Both the position numbers and the translations under genes were made by a program. The notes beneath the pieces are model-generated. The model worked only from the letters and a program-made list of their open reading frames with translations. It did no database searches and was not told where the DNA came from. This document shows, in pieces, positions 1-5,745 of a stretch of DNA of 11,109 nt. Location of the stretch: the NCBI GenBank assembly GCA_030432775.1, contig JAUILO010000082.1, positions 1-11,109 of the forward strand. Direction: 5' to 3'. Position 1 is the first letter of the stretch; each line of letters begins with the position of its first letter. Origin of the DNA: Alphaproteobacteria bacterium (GTDB lineage: Bacteria; Pseudomonadota; Alphaproteobacteria; Micavibrionales; Micavibrionaceae).

Positions 1-4
1 CAAA

Positions 5-1549
5 CTATGCTGATTTTTGTTTAATTTTCTCGATGGTCTGGGTCGTGCTAACGCCATCAACAAAGCTCATCAGCATCACATCACCGCCATAAGACCTTAC
101 AACAGCCGCCTCAGGCAAATCTTCTTCCTTATAATCACCGCCCTTGAATATCACATCAGGCTGCAACATACGAATAAGCTCGATCGGCATATCGTTTTCT
201 TCTTCGCCGTCACCAAATAAAACAACCATATCCACCGATGAAAGAGCCGCCAACACAGCCGCTCTGCCCCCCTCCGGGTTCACAGGACGATCTGCCCCCT
301 TTAAACGGCTCACTGAACTGTCACAGTTCAAACCGACGATTAAACGGTCACAATTATCACGCGCTGCGGCTAAATACTGTGTATGCCCCTGATGCAAAAT
401 ATCAAAACAGCCATTGGTAAAGCCAACGCGCAAGCCACGGCGTTTCCATTTTTGTATAAACTCTTTGGCTTCATCCCACTCGGGAACGCTACCTGGTCTG
501 TCATTACCATTTGATATGCCCCGCGCGGTATCATGACCATCTCCTGCGCTTAATGCAACCTCCAGTTCAGCGATTCGAATTGGCGATGTCCCCACCTTAC
601 CGACAACCACCCCACCAGCATAATTGGCAATATGAACCGAATCCTTCAAGCTTGCGCCTGTTGCAAGTCCGGCGGCCAGCGTCGCGATAACAGTATCACC
701 GGCACCGGACACATCGAAGACTTCCAGCGCGCGGTTTTTAAAATGTACCGGCGCTTTAAACCCGCCATTTTCAAGATCACTTTCAACAACACTCATCCCG
801 TCTTGTGATCTAGTCGCCAAAACAGCATGAATAGATGTATTCCCGATAAGTTCTTCAGCCGCGCCAACCACCCCAAGATCATCACGGGAAAACTCACGCC
901 CGACAGCTTGTTCAAGTTCATTCAGGTTAGGTGTCACAACGCTTGCCCCTGAATAACGCGTATAATCAGAACCTTTCGGATCAACCAAAACAGGAATAGA
1001 CAAATCATTTGCAACTTTAATAATCTGGGCGAGCATATCCCGATTAAACACACCCTTACCGTAATCAGATAAAATCACAGCCTGAACCTGTGTTGAAAGC
1101 GCGATAAAATTATCCAGTATGTTCTGCGCAATCGCAGGATTCACATGGTCTGTGCGCTCATCATCCACTCTTAATAATTGCTGATTACCGGATAAAAATC
1201 TGGTTTTCACAGTTGTCGGACGGTCTTGCTCAACCACCAACCACTCATGATCCTGATTCTTCTCGGAAATAAGCCCCTGAACAATATCACCTTCGGTATC
1301 ATTGCCAATGACGCCACACAAAGAGACTTTGACATCAAGCCCGTTCAAATTGGACAACACATTTCCCGCACCACCCAGCATATAATCAGCACGCTTGACA
1401 TTTAAAACCGGTACAGGGCTTTCCGGCGAAATCCTTTTCACTTGCCCGTAAACGAATCGATCAAGCATCACATCGCCAATGACCGCCACATGATGGTCTT
1501 TAAACTTTTTAAGGATAGAAATTAATTCCTGATTACTATTTTCCGTCAC
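5..1549 (-). CDS. hldE: Bifunctional heptose-7-phosphate kinase / heptose-1-phosphate adenylyltransferase HldE
   Basis: This cytoplasmic enzyme carries out two steps of ADP-heptose synthesis for the LPS inner core: phosphorylation of D-glycero-D-manno-heptose 7-phosphate at C1, then adenylyl transfer from ATP to the heptose 1-phosphate. The 514-residue protein shows both expected domains. The PfkB/ribokinase-type kinase spans about residues 15-330, with the anion-hole and catalytic-base motif GAGD at 282-285. After a linker of about 30 residues, the nucleotidyltransferase domain spans about 370-510, with the HxGH signature HQGH at 386-389. E. coli HldE has 477 residues, so this copy is slightly longer, mainly in the linker. 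The start codon is GTG, preceded by AGGTG about 5 bases upstream, and the TAG stop lies just inside the window. The gene is divergent from the protease gene at 1883, and no other heptose-pathway gene is visible. Identification is firm. Confidence 0.95.
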   Translation of the reverse strand: MTENSNQELISILKKFKDHHVAVIGDVMLDRFVYGQVKRISPESPVPVLNVKRADYMLGGAGNVLSNLNGLDVKVSLCGVIGNDTEGDIVQGLISEKNQDHEWLVVEQDRPTTVKTRFLSGNQQLLRVDDERTDHVNPAIAQNILDNFIALSTQVQAVILSDYGKGVFNRDMLAQIIKVANDLSIPVLVDPKGSDYTRYSGASVVTPNLNELEQAVGREFSRDDLGVVGAAEELIGNTSIHAVLATRSQDGMSVVESDLENGGFKAPVHFKNRALEVFDVSGAGDTVIATLAAGLATGASLKDSVHIANYAGGVVVGKVGTSPIRIAELEVALSAGDGHDTARGISNGNDRPGSVPEWDEAKEFIQKWKRRGLRVGFTNGCFDILHQGHTQYLAAARDNCDRLIVGLNCDSSVSRLKGADRPVNPEGGRAAVLAALSSVDMVVLFGDGEEENDMPIELIRMLQPDVIFKGGDYKEEDLPEAAVVRSYGGDVMLMSFVDGVSTTQTIEKIKQKSA

Positions 1550-1882
1550 AATCGCACCTAAAATTCACATCTAAATTCATTAAAAATCAAACAAAGTTCT
1601 ATTATAAAACAGACACTTACAGATTATTCCATAAAAATGTATGCATTGTTTAGATTTCTTCAATCTTTATATAGTTAAATATTATTACACGGACAAACGA
1701 TTAGGTAACAATAGTAAATAAAGAAATTGGGGATTATCAGCGGTATAAAAAAATACATGAACGATAAATAGGGTTCAGTAAAGTGCACATAAACAAGAAT
1801 ATAAATTCAAAGATTGGGCACATAAAAAACGAACATTAAATAACGAAGAATGTAATATGAATACAACTGGTAAATAAAAAAT
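1550..1882. other. AT-rich divergent intergenic region (hldE / protease gene)
   Basis: This 333-base spacer is conspicuously AT-rich and holds no convincing protein gene or structured RNA. It must contain the promoters of both divergent genes. On the minus strand a perfect TATAAT lies about 50 bases before hldE. On the plus strand only weak candidates exist, such as TTGGGC (1814-1819) and TAAATA (1837-1842), spaced 17 bases apart. Very short start-stop frames occur just before the protease gene. The AT-richness could reflect binding of a nucleoid protein, which is inference only. Confidence 0.6.
1601..1606 (-). promoter_or_regulatory. Candidate -10 element for hldE
   Basis: Read on the minus strand, these bases are a perfect TATAAT, which would place transcription start roughly 45 bases upstream of the GTG start of hldE. 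No good TTGACA-like -35 hexamer sits 16-18 bases further upstream, and the region is AT-rich, so a chance match is possible. Confidence 0.35.
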
Positions 1883-2815
1883 ATGGGTGTAATTACGACG
1901 TTTAAAACGCTTTTCAAAAGAAACAGACTAGGTGAACTTATGGTTCAAAAAGGTCTGATCAATCCTGATGAGCTCAAACTAGCGTTAAGACAACAAAAAC
2001 AAGAAGGCAAACCACTTGGTACAGTACTGCTACAGCTTAACATGCTGTCTAAAACAGATCTGTACGGCACACTTGCCCAGCAATGGAGCATTCGCTGTCT
2101 GGCGGCTTCGGCAACACTTGTTATTGGCCTGTCAAGCTTTGGCCTTACAGCAAAAAATGCACGTGCAGGCAACATGAAAGATGTACCGGCACAATTAAGC
2201 CTGACATCACAGGCCAACACAGCATTTACCAGTATTTCAACGTATCCTGCCTTATACGGCACAAACGAAAAACGCTCACGTAACATCAAGCCATTCACAA
2301 AATGGACAAGCATGTTTGCCCGCCTTGATATTGCCATTCAGCAATCTTCGAACGAACCGGTTATTCAAAACTGGAAAAACGAAATTGCTGGATATCAAGG
2401 CATGCCACTGGATGAAATGGCAGAACGCGTAAACTCATACATCAATAAAACAAGTTACATCACAGATAGTCGCAACTGGGGCCAGACCGATTACTGGGCC
2501 ACGCCGGTAGAATTTTTCAAGCGCGGCGGGGACTGTGAAGATTATGCAATCGCAAAATATATGTCACTTCGCGCTCTGGGCGTACCGGAAGAAAGACTAC
2601 GGATTGCAATTGTACAAGACCTGCAAAAGAACATTCCACATGCCGTGCTTATCGTTTACACAGACAAAGGCACAATGGTTCTGGATAACCAAACACAAAA
2701 ACCATTATGGGCAGGCTCCATGGTGAATAGATACAAACCTATTTTCTCGATCAACCAACAAGCATGGTGGCTTCACAGCAAACCGGAAAGCACAGTGGTT
2801 GCATCGATCAACTAA
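1883..2815 (+). CDS. LapG-like transglutaminase-like cysteine protease with N-terminal MshEN-type c-di-GMP-binding domain
   Basis: This 310-residue protein has three parts. Residues 15-67 match the MshEN c-di-GMP-binding pattern: RLG at 15-17, G24, L31, L35 and Q38, a five-residue spacer, then a second copy with P44-L45-G46, L60, L64 and Q67. A single hydrophobic segment spans about 72-90 and ends in an Ala-Arg-Ala (93-95) possible signal-peptidase site. Residues of about 120-300 form a BTLCP/LapG domain (Pfam Peptidase_C93 type) with catalytic Cys218, His253 and Asp268. Asp217 and Glu219 flank the cysteine as in calcium-dependent LapG proteases. LapG clips large adhesins from the outer membrane when c-di-GMP is low. 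The start at 1883 is chosen because an in-frame stop lies at 1871 and a later start (Met20) would remove the conserved RLG; its ribosome site is weak. The protease assignment is firm. c-di-GMP binding is inferred from motif and spacing. No lapD or adhesin gene is adjacent. Confidence 0.92.
   Translation: MGVITTFKTLFKRNRLGELMVQKGLINPDELKLALRQQKQEGKPLGTVLLQLNMLSKTDLYGTLAQQWSIRCLAASATLVIGLSSFGLTAKNARAGNMKDVPAQLSLTSQANTAFTSISTYPALYGTNEKRSRNIKPFTKWTSMFARLDIAIQQSSNEPVIQNWKNEIAGYQGMPLDEMAERVNSYINKTSYITDSRNWGQTDYWATPVEFFKRGGDCEDYAIAKYMSLRALGVPEERLRIAIVQDLQKNIPHAVLIVYTDKGTMVLDNQTQKPLWAGSMVNRYKPIFSINQQAWWLHSKPESTVVASIN
1925..2083 (+). other. Region encoding the MshEN-like c-di-GMP-binding motif (24-5-24)
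   Basis: Protein residues 15-67 follow the published MshEN consensus, which is two 24-residue motifs (RLG, two hydrophobics, G, two hydrophobics, L, L, Q at fixed spacing) joined by 5 residues. The first motif has every consensus position. The second replaces Arg with Pro44 and Gly with Asn53 but keeps Leu45, Gly46, the hydrophobics, Leu60, Leu64 and Gln67. The same fold is the N-terminal domain of type II secretion and pilus ATPases, so a purely structural or protein-interaction role is the alternative. Confidence 0.8.
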
Positions 2816-2859
2816 GAGTTAAAACAAATCAAAGATTTTACCGGTCGGTAGAGGGTGTA

Positions 2860-2896
2860 AAATGGGGCTTATCTTTTGATAAGCCTCATTTATTTT
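2860..2896. terminator. Bidirectional intrinsic terminator between convergent genes
   Basis: A 14-base-pair stem (arms 2860-2873 and 2878-2891, one G-T wobble) closes a TTTT loop. It is followed by ATTTT on the plus strand, and the A-rich 5' arm gives a T-run on the minus strand. It sits between the protease gene ending at 2815 and the methyltransferase gene ending at 2932, so it can terminate both convergent transcripts. Confidence 0.85.
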
Positions 2897-2931
2897 GGCT
2901 AAACGAAACTCCGCCCGCCCGGTCTATAGAA

Positions 2932-3615
2932 CTAAGCAACCACACGGCTGAGCATAAAACCGTCATAGCCTTTGGAACCTACGGTCTGTAATACAACCGA
3001 TGTGACACACGGATTAACAGACACAGTTTCGTTGAATGCCCGAATTCCTGGCACATTCACATCTGCGCTCTGCGGATTAATCACCTCTCCGCGCCGCACA
3101 ACATTATCGGAAATAATAACACTTCCAACACGGCACAGCTTTAATGCCCAGTCAAAATAATGAACATAATTAGGCTTATCAGCATCAATGAATACCATAT
3201 CAAATGGCTCTTGGTTCTTCTCACTCATTTCCTTGGCAATTTGCGGCAACGTATCAAGCGCACTTCCGGTACGAAGTTCGATTTTATCTGTAAGATTTGC
3301 ATATTTAAAATTGTCCATTGCTACATCGGCGTGCAGTTGTTCAAATTCAAGCGTTACAAGCTGTCCGTCTTCCGGCATTGCCCGCGCCATCCATACCGCG
3401 CTATACCCTGCCAATGTCCCGATTTCCAATATACGGCGCGCACCCTGTATACCGGCAAGCATATATAAAAATTTCCCTTGCGCCTCGGATATTGAAATCG
3501 CAGGTAATCCGGCTTGCTCGCTCGTTTGTAAAATATGGTCCAGGACATGATCAGACGGACTAATCAAATCATTGAAATACTCATCAACCTGTCCCCATAA
3601 CGCGTTATGCATCAT
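2932..3615 (-). CDS. Class I SAM-dependent O-methyltransferase (CCoAOMT-like family)
   Basis: This is a 227-residue methyltransferase of the family that includes caffeoyl-CoA and catechol O-methyltransferases (Pfam Methyltransf_3). The SAM-binding motif I, ILEIGTLAGYS, is at residues 62-72, and an acidic residue ends the next strand (Glu90). Divalent-metal ligands typical of the family are visible as Asp144 (in FIDADKPNY) and Asp170-Asn171 (in ISDN). The protein is cytoplasmic, without a signal peptide. The ATG at 3615 is preferred because AAGGGA lies 6 bases upstream; a longer reading from TTG at 3630 would place that ribosome site inside the gene. It lies 137 bases downstream of pyruvate kinase on the same strand and may receive read-through. 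The substrate cannot be told from sequence; bacterial members methylate varied catechol-like or hydroxylated small molecules. Confidence 0.9.
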   Translation of the reverse strand: MMHNALWGQVDEYFNDLISPSDHVLDHILQTSEQAGLPAISISEAQGKFLYMLAGIQGARRILEIGTLAGYSAVWMARAMPEDGQLVTLEFEQLHADVAMDNFKYANLTDKIELRTGSALDTLPQIAKEMSEKNQEPFDMVFIDADKPNYVHYFDWALKLCRVGSVIISDNVVRRGEVINPQSADVNVPGIRAFNETVSVNPCVTSVVLQTVGSKGYDGFMLSRVVA

Positions 3616-3679
3616 ATTGGTTCCCTTCAAATATAACAGTTACGCATTTATCTCTTGGCCAACACTTCATCACCAGAAA

Positions 3680-3703
3680 ATCTTCCATCTGGCAGATAAA
3701 GAT
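3680..3703 (-). terminator. Weak hairpin, possible terminator after pyruvate kinase
   Basis: An imperfect inverted repeat lies in the 137-base gap downstream of pyk. On the minus strand the arms ATCTT (3703-3699) and AAGAT (3684-3680) flank a nested TCTG/CAGA pairing, followed by TTTTC. The stem is interrupted and the inner loop is too tight to form fully, so it may only be an attenuator or nothing at all. Confidence 0.25.
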
Positions 3704-3752
3704 ATACAGCAACAACGATGTTATTCAAATATAGTTAGAAAACCAGATTGGG

Positions 3753-5192
3753 TTAATCCACCCACGATACACGTAAGCTGTTGGTAGAGCCCGGAGTACC
3801 AAAAGGTACGCCGGCCGTTAGAACAATACGCTGACCTGTTTTGGCAATCTTGCGATCTTTCACCATGACCTTTGCTTTGATAATCGCTTCGTCGATATCA
3901 TTCACATCAGTCACATGAACAGGATGTACGCCATAAGAAAGCGCAAGCTTACGGGCAACTTCGTGATTTTGTGTCATACATAAAATCGGCACAAATGGTC
4001 TAAGACGTGCTGAACGAAGCGCCGTTGACCCTGATGATGTATAATTCACAATACTGGCTGCATTCACATTTTTGGCCACTTCATGGGCTGCGGCTGTAAT
4101 AGCATCCGAAGAGTTTTCAAGAACGCGCAATTTATCATCCTCAATAATGCGGTGATATGTTTCGTCCTTTTCTGTGCGCTGAGCTATACGATCCATGATC
4201 GAAACAGCCTCAAGCGGATAATCACCCGCCGCGGTTTCCGCAGATAGCATCACAGCATCCGTACCATCATAAACAGCTGTCGCCACATCAGATGCTTCCG
4301 CTCTGGTCGGCGCAGGGTTTTCAATCATTGATTCAAGCATCTGTGTCGCAACGATAATTGGTTTACCGGCCTGACGCACCTGACGGATAATGCGCTTTTG
4401 AACTGCAGGAACATCTTCGGGGGGAATTTCAACACCAAGATCACCACGGGCAAGCATAATGCCATCAACCAGATCAAGAATTTCATCAAATGTTTCAAGT
4501 GCGGCTGGCTTTTCAATTTTCGCAATCAAACCGGCGCGCCCCTGAATAAGCTTACGTGCTTCTGCTACGTCTTTTGGTTGCTGCACAAAACTTTGGGCAA
4601 TCCAGTCGACGTTCATATCAAGTGCAGCCGCCAAATCCTTGCGGTCTTTTTTCGTCAACGCAGCAATCGGCAAGACAACGCCCGGAACATTCACGCCCTT
4701 ATTATTCGACATTTTCACGCCGGAAATAACTTTAACGACAAGATGGTCACTACCTTTGAAATCGATAACAACACGAACCTTACCATCATCAATCAGCAAT
4801 TCGTCGCCAATATCAACAGCGCCAATAATTTCAGGATGCGGCAAGTTAACGCGTGTTTCATCCCCTTCGGTCTTATCAAGGTCAAAACGAATCTTCATTC
4901 CCTTTTTCAACTTGATAGAACCTTCTTTGAAACGGCCAACACGCAGTTTAGGTCCTTGCAAATCAGCAACAATGCCAATCGGTGTCTGGAACTCTTGTTC
5001 CATCTGTCTAATAATCTTAAGGCGCTCTGCATGGTCTTCATGTGTGCCGTGACTGAAATTCAACCGGAAATTGTCAACACCAGCCAGAATAAGCTTGCGG
5101 ATCATCTCCGGTGAACTGGAAGCTGGCCCCAATGTTGCCAGAATCTTAGTCTGTCTTTTACGAGTGATAATTTTATTTGATTTCGATACCAT
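3753..5192 (-). CDS. pyk: Pyruvate kinase
   Basis: This enzyme catalyses the last step of glycolysis, transferring phosphate from phosphoenolpyruvate to ADP to give pyruvate and ATP in the cytoplasm. At 479 residues it has the usual bacterial length. The TIM-barrel A domain starts with KILATLGPASSS (16-27). The B domain is inserted at about 75-175. The active-site signature GLIAKIEK (221-228) supplies Lys225 and the metal ligand Glu227, and Asp251 in ARGDLG is the second metal ligand. The strongly conserved PTRAEASDVATAVYDGTDA block follows at about 295-313, and the C-terminal regulatory domain runs from about 350. The ATG start at 5192 has CAGGGA just upstream. The methyltransferase gene follows on the same strand. 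The divergent neighbour is nrdA, separated by 553 bases. The sequence style resembles alphaproteobacterial enzymes. No defects were seen. Confidence 0.97.
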   Translation of the reverse strand: MVSKSNKIITRKRQTKILATLGPASSSPEMIRKLILAGVDNFRLNFSHGTHEDHAERLKIIRQMEQEFQTPIGIVADLQGPKLRVGRFKEGSIKLKKGMKIRFDLDKTEGDETRVNLPHPEIIGAVDIGDELLIDDGKVRVVIDFKGSDHLVVKVISGVKMSNNKGVNVPGVVLPIAALTKKDRKDLAAALDMNVDWIAQSFVQQPKDVAEARKLIQGRAGLIAKIEKPAALETFDEILDLVDGIMLARGDLGVEIPPEDVPAVQKRIIRQVRQAGKPIIVATQMLESMIENPAPTRAEASDVATAVYDGTDAVMLSAETAAGDYPLEAVSIMDRIAQRTEKDETYHRIIEDDKLRVLENSSDAITAAAHEVAKNVNAASIVNYTSSGSTALRSARLRPFVPILCMTQNHEVARKLALSYGVHPVHVTDVNDIDEAIIKAKVMVKDRKIAKTGQRIVLTAGVPFGTPGSTNSLRVSWVD

Positions 5193-5233
5193 GAAACATT
5201 CCCTGTTAGATATTACACACCTTACGCTATAGC

Positions 5234-5263
5234 TTTATATGATGAAAAGACTACAACAATCAA
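5234..5263 (-). promoter_or_regulatory. Candidate promoter for pyk
   Basis: On the minus strand TTGATT (5263-5258) and TATAAA (5239-5234) are separated by 18 bases, matching a sigma-70-type promoter at 4 and 5 of 6 positions. This gives a leader of about 35 bases before the pyk start. The call rests on motif matching only. Confidence 0.35.
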
Positions 5264-5563
5264 GAACATAGAATTACGCGACACGCAGATGATATTGTTA
5301 CGCAATATAGTGTTTATGGCAACCATATCGCAGATGCAATAAAAAGAATCGACTCTGTGCATGCAAAACGCAAATAAATCAAACACATACCGTTTATCAT
5401 TTTACATACCAAAAACACTATACACAGACTTCTTAGCTACGCCAGCGCCAATCACTTAACATAATTTTGAAACTCTGTTACTTTTTTGCTTGAGGATAAG
5501 GCTGTTCATAGAATTTTGTAGCTCTAGAACTCCCTGTAGATACGGCAATATTACCGTTCAAAA

Positions 5564-5578
5564 TATAGGGCCTATAGG
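5564..5578. repeat. Short palindrome upstream of nrdA
   Basis: TATAGG and CCTATA pair perfectly around one central G, and CCTATAGG (5571-5578) is itself a perfect 8-base palindrome, so TATAGG also appears twice in direct orientation. This looks like a possible operator half-site arrangement, 22 bases before the first NrdR-like box. No known factor was matched. Confidence 0.4.
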
Positions 5579-5590
5579 AATATACTCATA

Positions 5591-5619
5591 TCGACACCAA
5601 ACACGATATTTAGTAGCAT
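5591..5619 (+). promoter_or_regulatory. Candidate nrdA promoter overlapping NrdR box 1
   Basis: TCGACA (5591-5596, 5 of 6 to the -35 consensus) and TAGCAT (5614-5619, 4 of 6 to the -10 consensus) are spaced by 17 bases. The first NrdR-like box lies between and over these elements, the usual location for repression. Start of transcription would be near 5626, giving a leader of about 120 bases. The -10 match is modest. Confidence 0.35.
5601..5616 (+). promoter_or_regulatory. NrdR-like box 1
   Basis: ACACGATATTTAGTAG matches the 16-base NrdR consensus (ACAC, an A/T-rich core, then GTGT) at most positions, including the complete ACAC arm, the ATAT core and GT of the second arm. NrdR is the ATP/dATP-sensing repressor of ribonucleotide reductase genes. 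The site lies 130 bases before the nrdA start. Confidence 0.55.
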
Positions 5620-5653
5620 AACCCCTAACAGATCACTAAGGGTTGTGTTTTTT
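5620..5653 (+). terminator. Hairpin followed by T-run upstream of nrdA
   Basis: AACCCCTA (5620-5627) pairs with TAAGGGTT (5637-5644) except for one C-A mismatch, around a 9-base loop, and is followed by GTG and six Ts (5648-5653). The form is that of a weak intrinsic terminator reading rightward. No gene lies upstream on this strand, so it could end an unannotated small transcript, act as a leader attenuator, or be a by-product of the overlapping NrdR box. Confidence 0.35.
5633..5648 (+). promoter_or_regulatory. NrdR-like box 2
   Basis: TCACTAAGGGTTGTGT keeps both outer arms of the NrdR consensus (CACTA and TTGTGT) but has a diverged GC-containing core. Its start is exactly 32 bases after that of box 1, a whole number of helical turns and the spacing typical of paired NrdR boxes, which raises confidence in both. 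Confidence 0.5.
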
Positions 5654-5745
5654 CGCAGCCCGTCCAAGAGACTAATTTTCTATATCTGAACAAACAATCA
5701 CGCCTTAAAATACGCGCGTGAGATTAAAAAATGGAGTGGGACTAT

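Larger units (their letters stand above)
5193..5745. other. Long divergent intergenic region (pyk / nrdA)
   Basis: This 553-base spacer has no convincing protein-coding frame, tRNA or rRNA. Its pyk side carries a plausible minus-strand promoter (5234-5263). Its nrdA side carries two NrdR-like boxes, an overlapping promoter candidate, a short palindrome (5564-5578) and a hairpin followed by a T-run (5620-5653). The middle, about 5270-5560, shows only an inverted repeat ATATTG/CAATAT (5292-5308) and is longer than needed for two promoters, so a small RNA cannot be excluded. Confidence 0.6.

Noticed and set aside
1940..1942. Alternative start of the protease at Met20, preceded by AGGTGA
   Set aside because: Those bases encode the conserved RLGEL of the MshEN motif, and starting there would destroy half of an otherwise perfect consensus.
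3616..3630. Five extra N-terminal codons of the methyltransferase from a TTG start
   Set aside because: AAGGGA within this stretch is a well-placed ribosome binding site for the ATG at 3615, so the stretch is leader rather than coding.
4398..5114. A 238-codon open frame on the plus strand antisense to pyk
   Set aside because: It lies entirely inside the clearly conserved pyruvate kinase gene, and its translation has no recognisable domain and looks like reversed pyk codons.
5299..5314. Possible additional NrdR box around CGCAATATAGTGT
   Set aside because: The two arms are two bases too close for the 16-base consensus, and the site is more than 400 bases from nrdA.
5415..5430. Possible NrdR box ACACTATACACAGACT
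   Set aside because: One arm matches, but the second arm (GACT) does not, and it is not phased with the pair at 5601 and 5633.
5731..5745. Upstream ATG of nrdA adding five residues
   Set aside because: GGAG inside this stretch serves the ATG at 5746, and nothing like a ribosome site precedes 5731.
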